Positions 41,161-49,404 of a stretch of DNA of 64,000 nucleotides are shown here, one piece after another. The stretch is from the NCBI GenBank assembly GCA_002491905.1, contig DKWV01000001.1:178006-242005 (forward strand), given 5' to 3'. This DNA is from Lachnospiraceae bacterium UBA7143 (GTDB lineage Bacteria; Bacillota; Clostridia; Lachnospirales; Lachnospiraceae). Under the pieces are notes generated by a model, which was not told the DNA's origin, searched no databases, and was given only the letters and a program-made list of their open reading frames with translations. Each line of letters begins with the position of its first letter. The first letter of the stretch is position 1. Made by a program: the position numbers and the translations under genes.

Positions 41161-42531
41161 TCAGCCTTCCACTAACCCTTTTATCCTGTGAATGATTGCC
41201 TCTACTTCCCCTTCTGTCTCCGCCTCGACCGCATTCATTTTCTTCCATTTGCGAAATTCCTTATCCTGATAGCTTTCAAGCCACTTTCTCCGCCTTTTTA
41301 CAAAAGTCAGGGGAATATGGGTAAGCGCCCAGCCGTATATTTTATACAGAAACGTCATGCGCATAAATGCAATGACAATTCGCTCCTTCACCGAATACAA
41401 CCTTCTGTATTCACGCCTCTGTCTGCTTCCAAACGCATATCCGGCATCCCGGTAAACCTCCTCAAAAGCATCCGCGATTTTGAGATAACTCGCGCGTTTC
41501 TCATCCATCAGATAATATGGATTTACCACTTCTTTTGTCAGTCCGATATCCAGCAGTTCTCCCGATATCGTCCTCCTGAATGTCTCATAATCTTCCACTT
41601 TATTCATCTGCATCAGCAGCGGATGATCCTGATCCTCCGGTATTGGGTAGGGACATAGGTAAATCGGATTTTTCCCTGCAAAAAAAGCCTCCAGAATCGC
41701 CGTGCTGTTCCATGCATAGACCAGATCGCTGACCGCAATCCACTGCTTCACCGAAAGCTCTGAAATCACTCTGAAATTTTCATATTCCTGCGCCAGTTTT
41801 TCCGCCCGTGGGGATGTATCCCCCGGATGCGGACGGTAGACAATCACACAATCTGTATTTCCCTCAAGGAATCGCCGAAACCACTGCAAAATGGTGAGCT
41901 GTTCCTTTTCCGCCACCTCAAGGTAATGCCTTCGGCCTTCCCCGAAACGTGCAATCGTCGCCCTCTTTTTCTCCGCAGACGCTTCCACATATTTAAATCC
42001 GGCGATAAACAGACAGAGTTTCTTTTCCGCCGGCAGATCGTACTGCCTGCATATCTCCTCTCTGGAATGATAAAAGCCCCGAAATTCAGGCCGCAGCAAA
42101 TCCATTGTTATATTGCCGGTCACTTTCACGTTCCGCGGCGAAACACCCGCTTTTTCAATCAGCCTTTTCTGATTTTTTTCTCCCCAGGAAATGTGTACGA
42201 TCTCCTTGGCCAGACCGGATAAATTCCGAAAGCTGCTGCTGTCGTTCTCCTGCTCGTTGTTTGTCACCTGTTCCCATTGGAGGTCAATCACTTTATCGAA
42301 CCTGATCCTGTAACTGGCATAATCCTTAATGGAACTGCTCGTGTAACAGTATCCGACTACCAATACCCTGGTTTTATATGCCACAGCATGCGATTTTACC
42401 AACTCATAATCATTCACATACAGGATTTTCGTCCTATAGCCTCTTTTGTCCAACTCGTACTTTAACAGGCACAAATTGTCCAATTCCCTCACTTTATGTT
42501 CATACATCAGAAGGAAATCATATTCTTGCAT
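41161..42531 (-). CDS. Surface carbohydrate GT-B protein, probably CMP-sugar dependent
   Basis: A 456-residue protein. The first half begins EYDFLLMYEHKVRELDN, as in surface-carbohydrate biosynthesis proteins of nonulosonic acid loci. The second half has VIVYRPHPGDTSPRA (His235-Pro236) and AWNSTAILEAFFAGKNP, the His-Pro and Ser/Thr motifs of capsule GT-B enzymes. It stops ten bases before the set B NeuB start, so it is the most likely transferase for that sugar. A basic C-terminal 70 residues could touch the membrane. GGAG lies eight bases from the ATG. Confidence 0.65.
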   Translation of the reverse strand: MQEYDFLLMYEHKVRELDNLCLLKYELDKRGYRTKILYVNDYELVKSHAVAYKTRVLVVGYCYTSSSIKDYASYRIRFDKVIDLQWEQVTNNEQENDSSSFRNLSGLAKEIVHISWGEKNQKRLIEKAGVSPRNVKVTGNITMDLLRPEFRGFYHSREEICRQYDLPAEKKLCLFIAGFKYVEASAEKKRATIARFGEGRRHYLEVAEKEQLTILQWFRRFLEGNTDCVIVYRPHPGDTSPRAEKLAQEYENFRVISELSVKQWIAVSDLVYAWNSTAILEAFFAGKNPIYLCPYPIPEDQDHPLLMQMNKVEDYETFRRTISGELLDIGLTKEVVNPYYLMDEKRASYLKIADAFEEVYRDAGYAFGSRQRREYRRLYSVKERIVIAFMRMTFLYKIYGWALTHIPLTFVKRRRKWLESYQDKEFRKWKKMNAVEAETEGEVEAIIHRIKGLVEG

Positions 42532-42542
42532 TCGGAATTCTC

Positions 42543-43784
42543 CTAGTCTGTATTTCCAACGTAATACCGTTCCACCTGTTCCAGCCCCTCGTTAAACCGC
42601 TGCAGCAAATCGTCCGGCTGGTCAAACTCATCTGGCAATAATTTTTTAGGCTGAACCTCTCCCTTCATGATTGCACGTATCAAAGGCTCCAGTTCCGAGT
42701 TATAATCTTCAATCAGCCAGGCATGTCCCCAAACGAAATGCTTTATATATTCCGGGTCGTAAGCTATTTGTATGACATAATTTCCAATAGCTCCCGCTTC
42801 TATAAGGGCAGATGTCCGTAAACCCATTATAATATAATTTTTTCTCAATTCTCCATAAAAATCACTTGCCTGCTCTATTTCCGGCAGCAGATATTTTTCT
42901 ATATATTCGGCTTCCTTGTCCAAAGAATGCGGCTTAAATTTAAAAGGGATTCCAATGTTTTGGCAGATCAGATAAATTTCATTTATCATATTATAATATT
43001 TCCTGTATCCCGCTTCATCAAAGACAAGTCCTCCATCCCCCGCAAACAAAACTGACATGCTTCTTTCCCCTGAATATTTCTCAAACGGCTTTAGGGGATA
43101 TCCCAAAACAAACGATCTTTCCGGCTCCGTCTTCTGTATTTCGTTATAGATTTTCCGATTTTTTTCATTCCAGAACCAATAAAAATCAAACCATTTTGGA
43201 GCCAAAATCGTATGTTTCCTCCAGCCATATTCATAAATAAGCGGATTTGCCAAAAATCCATGTTCAAAAAAGACAACCGGAATACCACACTCTCTTGCCG
43301 CTTCATAGAGAATAAGATCAAAGATATGAGTAGGTCTGAATGATGTTGTCAATAACAGCCTGGGATTCGCTTTTTGCAAATATTTCTTTAATCTTCTCCT
43401 GATTTTCTCCAGGCGTTTATCGTCGTCATCAAGAACGGCAAGTACCGCGTCTTCCGTATATGCCCTTAAATGGCATAACATGGAGAATCTGCGGTTAACA
43501 CAATACTCCTTCAAATCAATTCCATCGACTGAAACCGTAAAAACATGGTATTGCTTTGCTAACGTCCTGCACAGATATCCCAGTTTCCATCCGTGAACAA
43601 CAATACTTTCTGCTTTGCGGTCCACAAGTATTTTAGACAAACTGGCTACAGAGAACACCTCTTCCCGTATCCTCTTCATGCGGTTCCAAAGACCTGACGC
43701 CCCTTTGGATTCATTCTCAAGCCCATATATCTTTTTTAAATCTTCTTTGCTCGTCCACTCCTCAAGTATATAGTCGTATTTCAT
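42543..43784 (-). CDS. Putative GT-B glycosyltransferase, capsule type
   Basis: A 413-residue soluble protein. It contains ARECGIPVVFFEHGFLANPLI (an EHG motif similar to the acidic-x-Gly of sialyltransferase-like enzymes), FKPHSLDKEAEYI (a Lys-Pro-His in place of the usual His-Pro) and GLRTSALIEAGAIGN (Thr-Ser cluster before the GxxxN turn). These suggest a GT-B enzyme distantly like KpsS/sialyltransferases, but no family name is secure. The open frame reaches 43820 inside the phosphatase gene; the ATG at 43782-43784, just after that stop, has GGGA nine bases ahead and is preferred. AT-richer than its right-hand neighbours. Confidence 0.6.
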   Translation of the reverse strand: MKYDYILEEWTSKEDLKKIYGLENESKGASGLWNRMKRIREEVFSVASLSKILVDRKAESIVVHGWKLGYLCRTLAKQYHVFTVSVDGIDLKEYCVNRRFSMLCHLRAYTEDAVLAVLDDDDKRLEKIRRRLKKYLQKANPRLLLTTSFRPTHIFDLILYEAARECGIPVVFFEHGFLANPLIYEYGWRKHTILAPKWFDFYWFWNEKNRKIYNEIQKTEPERSFVLGYPLKPFEKYSGERSMSVLFAGDGGLVFDEAGYRKYYNMINEIYLICQNIGIPFKFKPHSLDKEAEYIEKYLLPEIEQASDFYGELRKNYIIMGLRTSALIEAGAIGNYVIQIAYDPEYIKHFVWGHAWLIEDYNSELEPLIRAIMKGEVQPKKLLPDEFDQPDDLLQRFNEGLEQVERYYVGNTD

Positions 43785-43788
43785 CAGG

Positions 43789-44313
43789 TTATATCCCACT
43801 TTCTCCAAAGACCTGAGCAACCGCCTTTTCCCACTGTCCGCGTACTTTTAAAACATGGGCCAGCACATCCCTCACTGCGCCCTGCCCTCCATTAAAAGCC
43901 GAAACATAATCTGCAATGTTTTTCACTTCATCACAGGCATCTTTCGGGCAGGCAATATATCCGGCCATCTGCATAGGTAACAAATCATTTAAGTCATCTC
44001 CAATATATCCGACCTGTTCCCGGCATAAATTCTTCTCTTTTAAAAAATTTTGCAGGAAACTGTGTTTATTCTTAATGCCTTGAAACAGATAGTCAACCTT
44101 TAATTCTTCCATTCTTCGTCTGTTTGCCTCACATTGCCTGCCCGTCACAACGGCCAGTTTCATACCGCAGGCCTGTGCCGCAAACATCCCTGCCGCATCC
44201 TTCACCGAAAATTTTTTTATTTCATTTCCGTGCTCATCATAATACAGCGTAGAGTCTGTCAAAGTCCCATCCACATCTATAATCCAAAATATGATTTTTT
44301 CTTCCTTACTCAT
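43789..44313 (-). CDS. KdsC-like HAD phosphatase
   Basis: A 174-residue C0-type HAD phosphatase without a cap, like Kdo-8-phosphate phosphatase. Motif I IIDVDGTLTDSTLYYDEHG (Asp13, Asp15), motif II VVTGRQCEANRRR, motif III Lys in IKNKHSF, and motif IV VGYIGDDLNDLLPMQ are all intact. It would remove phosphate from a 9- or 8-carbon keto acid phosphate before CMP activation. Its ATG overlaps the aldolase gene by eight bases; a TTG seven codons upstream is less likely. Close pairing with aldolase and cytidylyltransferase parallels KdsA-KdsC-KdsB, with the aldolase standing in for KdsA (inference). Confidence 0.85.
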   Translation of the reverse strand: MSKEEKIIFWIIDVDGTLTDSTLYYDEHGNEIKKFSVKDAAGMFAAQACGMKLAVVTGRQCEANRRRMEELKVDYLFQGIKNKHSFLQNFLKEKNLCREQVGYIGDDLNDLLPMQMAGYIACPKDACDEVKNIADYVSAFNGGQGAVRDVLAHVLKVRGQWEKAVAQVFGESGI

Positions 44314-45937
44314 TCCCCGCCAATGCTCCCTCAAATCTGCTCGGTGTCAGAAAAGAAATTTTCCGCCTGTCCGCCGCTTTGCCAAAATATTGTTTTAACA
44401 TGGCATATATTACTTCATTCACTTCATCAAACTCCTCTGCATCCAAATCATTTATAAAAGACGCATCTATATAGTTATTTTTCCTGTTTAAATCAAACCC
44501 GTCAAATCCGGCTATTGTCAGCTCGGCAGCGTCCAGTATATCCAAGAGATTCAAACACATAATGGAAGAATTATCAAAATATTTAAAACCCTCACATATC
44601 AGCCTGTGATAATCCACAATATATGCGTCCTCTTTCTCTTTCGCAACATTTGTACATAAAATGTCTTTATGTGAGACCCGGCTTCTTTTCCCTTCCAGTT
44701 GATAGCGCTTTGCATTACCCCAAAACACATAGCTTTCTTCAAACTGAGACACAAAATTCACGCTTATAATAACGGGCCTGTTCTTTGCGACGTACTCTTC
44801 AATCCTTGTACTGTAGGTTACCAGCGAATGCCCTGGAATGAGTAACAGGACTTTTTTCCCCTTTATGCGCTCAGTCAGTTCCTGGATGCACACCGCATCG
44901 CTGTTTTGGTTTTCATTGTACTTTATATAAAGTTGTTCAATATTATTGTAGTCATACCTCTGTCTTGTATCTTCATCAATCATGGAAATTATATTTTTGA
45001 TATCCCTTGTATTGATTCTGAACTTTTCCGTCAGATAAATAATATTATTGGGATGCGCCTTATAGATGCCTGCCATGAAAGCCGGAACCGAATATCCCCA
45101 GCTGTACCTGCGTTTTATTTTATATAAATAATTATCAATAATATCTAAAATATTATCCAATTTATAATCATACGACTTTTTCCTGACCAGATAATCCGCT
45201 ATCAGTTCCGTATTTAGGTTTCCCGCACATTTCCCCATACCTTCCAATGTTGCATCCAGTATAATCTTTCTTTTCCCTTCGCTGCGGGCAATGATCTCCT
45301 GGGCGAAAGCAAATGACAGCTGCAGATTGTTATGCGAGTGAATGTCAATGCAAATGCTCTGATCCAAATTGTAATCAACCAGATCAAAATAGTGGACGAT
45401 ATCATTCAGATACATGGAGCCATAGGTATCCACTATACCAAAGCTGTATGGTCTGATTTCATTTACAATATCTACCAATTCCAAAAGTTCCCTGTCGGAA
45501 TATGCCGGGGTATTGACTCCCTGTATATACAAGTGGTATCCCTGCCGCTTGATTATCCGCATACATTCCAGAAGTTCCTGCTTCTGCATAACCAGCTGCT
45601 TTTTGGTAAACCCAAAACGTATTCCCGTAACAGAGTTTCCCGTGCACTCCTCCAATTCCGCAAAATCGTACATATTAAAATCAATAAACGCCACATATTC
45701 CGTGTTTCTTTTCTCTCCCGGAATAAATGCCTCAATCTGCTCCACACTTGTAAAAAAAGTAGAATTCCCCTGATAATCCACCTGCTTTCTATCCCGCAGA
45801 AATCCCATTTCAACGATATTGATATTGGCATCTGTCAGTTCTCTGGCAATATCTGCTATATCGCGGTCACTGAACTCACAGTTGATGATCCTGCCGCCGT
45901 CTCTCAATGTACAATCCAAAATAGAAACATTATTCAT
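44306..45937 (-). CDS. HMGL-like (DRE-TIM) aldolase with unknown C-terminal domain
   Basis: A 543-residue protein that matches residues 248-770 of the fusion at 14520-16880. SILDCTLRDGGRIIN carries the catalytic Asp-Arg, IDIHSHNNLQLS the metal-binding histidines, and EGMGKCAGNLNTEL the third loop. The barrel ends near residue 315; residues about 365-540 form the same Rossmann-like domain (KVLLLIPGHSLVTY; LTIAGFDGFDLN). Related enzymes cleave or form 4-hydroxy-2-keto acids using pyruvate. The ATG at 45935-45937 shares one base with the cytidylyltransferase stop (TGATG). Here the cytidylyltransferase is separate, so this is the split form of the fusion. Confidence 0.8.
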   Translation of the reverse strand: MNNVSILDCTLRDGGRIINCEFSDRDIADIARELTDANINIVEMGFLRDRKQVDYQGNSTFFTSVEQIEAFIPGEKRNTEYVAFIDFNMYDFAELEECTGNSVTGIRFGFTKKQLVMQKQELLECMRIIKRQGYHLYIQGVNTPAYSDRELLELVDIVNEIRPYSFGIVDTYGSMYLNDIVHYFDLVDYNLDQSICIDIHSHNNLQLSFAFAQEIIARSEGKRKIILDATLEGMGKCAGNLNTELIADYLVRKKSYDYKLDNILDIIDNYLYKIKRRYSWGYSVPAFMAGIYKAHPNNIIYLTEKFRINTRDIKNIISMIDEDTRQRYDYNNIEQLYIKYNENQNSDAVCIQELTERIKGKKVLLLIPGHSLVTYSTRIEEYVAKNRPVIISVNFVSQFEESYVFWGNAKRYQLEGKRSRVSHKDILCTNVAKEKEDAYIVDYHRLICEGFKYFDNSSIMCLNLLDILDAAELTIAGFDGFDLNRKNNYIDASFINDLDAEEFDEVNEVIYAMLKQYFGKAADRRKISFLTPSRFEGALAGNE

Positions 45938-46593
45938 CACTGATTTCCCCGCTTCAAATACGCCGCCACAACCTTTGCAAACTCAAAATCTTCCGCTTCA
46001 TCAATGTCAACCGCTTCAAACTGGTCGATTACACACATATAAGGATTCTTTCCTATCCGTTGGTGCAGGTCTGTAAATACTTCCTTTTTAAAAATAAAAA
46101 AGGCCCCCGTCTCCATATAAATCGGTTCCAGGTTCTGAGTTGTAACAATATCCTGCATATCATAATTAAACGGTTTCCCCTGATACCAGCAGTAGTCCTG
46201 GATCTTAACACAGCTAAAGGCGGAATCATATCCTTCATACAATACCTTGTCCAGAGCTTTTTTAATGGACTCTGCTTTTGTAAAAGGCTGTGTTACGTGG
46301 GTTAATACATAGACGTCTGCATCTACATCCCTGATAAAATAGTCTATGATCTCCAACCCCTTCACTTGAAACCCGTCCAGATAGGGATCCCGTTTTAGAT
46401 AGATAAGCTCTTCTGGCATATAATTCTGTATTGTATCATCACTGCAATATACATATTTTTCATCAATATTTTCTATTCCTTTGACCGTATTAAAAAGATA
46501 ACGGCAAAGAGGCTGTCCGTCTAACTCCATCAAATTTTTCCCCGGCAGTCTCTGATTATTCAATTTAATAGGAATAAAGGACACCACCTTCAT
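45937..46593 (-). CDS. CMP-sugar synthetase-like cytidylyltransferase (IPIK subfamily), unfused
   Basis: A 218-residue enzyme closely resembling the N-terminal domain of the fusion protein. SFIPIKLNNQRLPGKNLMEL is the CTP loop, VYCSDDTIQNY matches the fusion's VYCSQDDICEY, and RIGKNPYMCVIDQFEAVDID closes the fold. It should make a CMP-sugar from the product of the next gene. GTG at 46599 is possible, but AGGGG eight bases ahead supports the ATG at 46591-46593. It follows the fucosyltransferase-like gene with a four-base overlap region, and a promoter inside that gene (46707-46736) could drive it. Confidence 0.82.
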   Translation of the reverse strand: MKVVSFIPIKLNNQRLPGKNLMELDGQPLCRYLFNTVKGIENIDEKYVYCSDDTIQNYMPEELIYLKRDPYLDGFQVKGLEIIDYFIRDVDADVYVLTHVTQPFTKAESIKKALDKVLYEGYDSAFSCVKIQDYCWYQGKPFNYDMQDIVTTQNLEPIYMETGAFFIFKKEVFTDLHQRIGKNPYMCVIDQFEAVDIDEAEDFEFAKVVAAYLKRGNQ

Positions 46594-46595
46594 CC

Positions 46596-48173
46596 TCACC
46601 GCCCCTTTCCCTGGGATTCCCCCTCCCAGCTTTCGTCAATGCGTTTGAACAGCTCGTATCTGTCCTGCTCCCAGAGCCATGCCAGCTTAACCGCACCACA
46701 GTACACATTATAGAGCAGTGCGTTACACTCTGTCAAACTTTGGATAACAGCCAGATAATTCCGTCCGAATTCCTTTCCATCCTCTGCCGCAAGCAGATCG
46801 CTCACATATTTACATTCCTTGTGTTCGTAATCATAAGCCACTCTTTTTTGCGGAACGGACAGCAGCTTTTCGCCGAAACGGTTCCTGAACCGTTCGAAAT
46901 AATCGCTGTCCTCTGTCGCCACAAAAACATACTCACAGTTCAGTTTCTTTTTATAATAATCACACGCCCCGATAAACCTGTCTATCTCCATCACGTCCGC
47001 CCTATTTGGTTTACCCATCTTTAAGGCCGCTGCATTTCTGTAATCCGTACCGCGCGCAATGACTCCCAGAACACGTTTCCCCTCCCTGATTTTTGGGGGT
47101 ACTTTCGTATCAATATACTCCTTTGTCTGCCGGTTGATCCTCACGGTTTCCATGAATTCCTTTTTATACGCGAACTCTCCCAGCCCTTCCCTCTGGCGCA
47201 AATTGATCTGCACATCACATCTGGAAATATCACTTTCTGTCGCCACTATCACGTTTTTGCTCTGATATGCATCCTCCACTGTCACTTGGGAAACCGGCTC
47301 AAAAAAGTATTCCCACATATTTTCGTCCGCGCCGTTCAAATACTGGTTTGGTAAAGTGTGCAAATCCATCACCGGGACACAGCCGCTCTTCGTCATCCAC
47401 ATGATATGCGCAAACGAGTATCCCGCAATAGATCCCAGTCCTTCCTTCTGACAGGGGTAATCCAAAATAACGATTTCCTTGTCCGGATTTTTCTCGCCAA
47501 AACTTCTTACTTTTTTCTTCCACAGCAGGCTATACATGACATTCTGGCTGTTGTACACAATCCCGTCTCCCGGATGGTTTCTTCTGTCCGCCTTGACAAT
47601 GCAGCAGTCTCCCTGGACTCTCAGCCGCTCCAGGAACTTCCAGCCAGCAAACGCCTTCAGCCTGTTTACAAATCTGCCGCCATTCCCCCTCTGCCACTCT
47701 TCAATCATTTCCATAGCTTTCCCGGCGTCATACAGCAAATGCGGATATTTTACTCTCCCGTCCAAGAAATATTTTGCCCTTTTATCTGCGAAAACCACTT
47801 CCTTCTCAGGACGGTATTCCAGTATCAGTTTTGCCATGGCAAGCGAGTAGTCTTCCACCTCCAGAAAAACAAACTTCCGAAATCGGTCCAAAAAGGTAAA
47901 ATCCAGGTTCTGTACATCATTCCGAAACCTGGCCTCATAATCCGAAAAATCCTTGCGCCTCTTGTCCGCAATTAAATCCTCCAGAAAGACAACCGAAAAC
48001 AGAAACTTCCCACTTTCATCAAGAATCGGGAAGCAGGTGCCCTCCTGTATCTTATGTTCAAGCACATAGGCATGTACCTTACTAAACAGATCCCTGCATA
48101 TCGTAAAAGTCTTGCTCTGCTGACGCTTATCTACTTCCGTCCAAGGCGTCCGGTCATCACATATTTTTAACAT
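46596..48173 (-). CDS. Large putative glycosyltransferase with a fucosyltransferase-like C-terminal half
   Basis: A 525-residue soluble protein. The N-terminal 200 residues have no match I know. The C-terminal half has VLGVIARGTDYRNA, reminiscent of the HxRRGD loop of GT11/GT23-type fucosyltransferases, then YVFVATEDSDYFERFRNRFG and a final NYLAVIQSLTECNALLYNV, as in those families' donor-binding region. The frame is open to 48371, but AAGGAG eight bases before the ATG at 48171-48173 fixes the start. The stretch just before this start repeats the gene's own 3' end (see 48200-48268). A consensus promoter lies within its 3' end. Assignment to a fold is tentative. Confidence 0.6.
   Translation of the reverse strand: MLKICDDRTPWTEVDKRQQSKTFTICRDLFSKVHAYVLEHKIQEGTCFPILDESGKFLFSVVFLEDLIADKRRKDFSDYEARFRNDVQNLDFTFLDRFRKFVFLEVEDYSLAMAKLILEYRPEKEVVFADKRAKYFLDGRVKYPHLLYDAGKAMEMIEEWQRGNGGRFVNRLKAFAGWKFLERLRVQGDCCIVKADRRNHPGDGIVYNSQNVMYSLLWKKKVRSFGEKNPDKEIVILDYPCQKEGLGSIAGYSFAHIMWMTKSGCVPVMDLHTLPNQYLNGADENMWEYFFEPVSQVTVEDAYQSKNVIVATESDISRCDVQINLRQREGLGEFAYKKEFMETVRINRQTKEYIDTKVPPKIREGKRVLGVIARGTDYRNAAALKMGKPNRADVMEIDRFIGACDYYKKKLNCEYVFVATEDSDYFERFRNRFGEKLLSVPQKRVAYDYEHKECKYVSDLLAAEDGKEFGRNYLAVIQSLTECNALLYNVYCGAVKLAWLWEQDRYELFKRIDESWEGESQGKGR
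46707..46736 (-). promoter_or_regulatory. Consensus promoter inside the 3' end of the 46596-48173 gene
   Basis: On the minus strand a perfect TTGACA (46731-46736), an 18-base spacer and a perfect TATAAT (46707-46712). It codes for SLTECNALLYNV in the gene, so either the codons happen to give a promoter or it has been kept. The start near 46700 would serve the cytidylyltransferase, aldolase and phosphatase genes. Confidence 0.6.
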
Positions 48174-48199
48174 TTCTTTTTCTCCTTCATTTTCACTTT

Positions 48200-48268
48200 C
48201 CAACCGAACCGCGCCACCGCTCACATTATAGAACAATGTCCTGCGCCCTGTCAAACTTTGGATAACCG
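48200..48268 (-). pseudogene. Relict of a paralogous gene's 3' end, now forming an upstream region
   Basis: Read in frame, these bases give VIQSLTGRRTLFYNVSGGAV, matching VIQSLTECNALLYNVYCGAV at the C-terminus of the neighbouring 46596-48173 protein. Aligning 61 bases by eye gives 48 identities and no gaps. It has no start codon of its own and lies between the stop of the 2-epimerase gene and the start of the glycosyltransferase. It looks like the leftover tail of a related gene lost or replaced by recombination. Confidence 0.7.
48225..48254 (-). promoter_or_regulatory. Consensus promoter within the relict, ahead of the 46596-48173 gene
   Basis: A perfect TTGACA (48249-48254), an 18-base spacer and a perfect TATAAT (48225-48230) on the minus strand. 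It occupies the same place in the relict as the promoter at 46707-46736 in the intact gene. The start near 48218 gives a leader of about 45 bases before the ATG at 48173. Confidence 0.75.
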
Positions 48269-48273
48269 GCCGT

Positions 48274-49386
48274 TTACCCCTTTTCCAAAATATCCGCAAT
48301 CCGCTCGCAGGCATGTCCATCGCCATACGGATTGGAAGCGCACGCCATCTGGTTGTACGCCTCCCGATCAACTAACAGTCTGCTGAATTCCCCGTAAATT
48401 TTCTCTTCGTCGGTCCCGACCAGCCGCAGGGTGCCCGCCTCGATCCCCTCCGGCCGCTCCGTCGTGTCGCGCATCACAAGCACCGGTTTGCCCAGCGACG
48501 GTGCCTCCTCCTGAATCCCCCCGGAATCCGTGAGGATCAGATAACTGTTCTTCATAAAATTGTGAAAATCCAACACGTCCAGCGGCTCTATGATATGCAT
48601 CCGCTCTTCCCTGCCGCCTGCCGCCCGGTCTCCAAACACCTCTTCCGCCGTCTCCCGCACCTGCGGATTCATGTGGATCGGATAGATAGCCTTTACGTCC
48701 GGGTGTTCTTCCATGACCCGGCGGATGGCCCGGAACATGTGGCGCATCGGCTCCCCCAGGTTCTCCCGCCGGTGGGCGGTGATAAGAATCAGCCGGGAAT
48801 CCGCCGCCCAGTCAAGCTCCGGGTGGGAATAATCCTGCCTGACAGTCAGTTTCATGGCGTCGATCGCCGTGTTGCCGGTGATCCATATGCTTTCCTTATC
48901 TTTCCCCTCTTTCAGAAGATTCTCCGCCGCCTGTGCCGTCGGTGCAAAGTGATACCGCGCAATAAGCGAAACCGCCTCCCTGTTAAACTCCTCGGGGTAC
49001 GGCGAATAAATCTGATATGTGCGAAGTCCTGCTTCCACATGGCCGACCGAAATCTGCCTGTAAAAGCAGGCAAGGGCCGTGACAAAAGTCGTTGAGGTAT
49101 CCCCGTGGACAAGCACGACATCCGGCTTACTTTCCTCCAAAACCGCCCTGATTGCATTGAGAATACCTGTCGTCACATCAAAAAGCGTCTGGTTCTCCTT
49201 CATAATGGAAAGATCATAATCCGGCACAACCCCGAAAGCCTGCAGCACCTGATCCAGCATCTGCCTGTGCTGGCCCGTCACGCATACCACCGTCTCAAGC
49301 GTCTTTCTCTTTTTCAGTTCCCTCACCAGCGGACACATCTTTATGGCCTCCGGCCTGGTTCCAAACACAAGCATGATTTTTCTCAT
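48274..49386 (-). CDS. wecB: Non-hydrolysing UDP-GlcNAc 2-epimerase
   Basis: A 370-residue GT-B-fold enzyme that interconverts UDP-GlcNAc and UDP-ManNAc. It shows the family marks: KIMLVFGTRPEAIKMCPLV, VTGQHRQMLDQVL, VLVHGDTSTTFVTAL, GHVEAGLRTYQIYSPYPEEF, ITAHRRENLGEP and LTDSGGIQEEAPSLGKPVLV. Nothing is missing. The 18-base gap to the dehydrogenase gene upstream shows that the two form the two-step route to UDP-ManNAcA. AAAGGA lies about nine bases from the ATG. Confidence 0.95.
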   Translation of the reverse strand: MRKIMLVFGTRPEAIKMCPLVRELKKRKTLETVVCVTGQHRQMLDQVLQAFGVVPDYDLSIMKENQTLFDVTTGILNAIRAVLEESKPDVVLVHGDTSTTFVTALACFYRQISVGHVEAGLRTYQIYSPYPEEFNREAVSLIARYHFAPTAQAAENLLKEGKDKESIWITGNTAIDAMKLTVRQDYSHPELDWAADSRLILITAHRRENLGEPMRHMFRAIRRVMEEHPDVKAIYPIHMNPQVRETAEEVFGDRAAGGREERMHIIEPLDVLDFHNFMKNSYLILTDSGGIQEEAPSLGKPVLVMRDTTERPEGIEAGTLRLVGTDEEKIYGEFSRLLVDREAYNQMACASNPYGDGHACERIADILEKG

Positions 49387-49404
49387 AATCCGCTATCCTT
49401 TATC

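Noticed and set aside
48174..48371. 66 extra N-terminal codons on the 46596-48173 glycosyltransferase
   Set aside because: They cover the 2-epimerase stop, the relict gene tail and a consensus promoter; a good ribosome site precedes the ATG at 48173.
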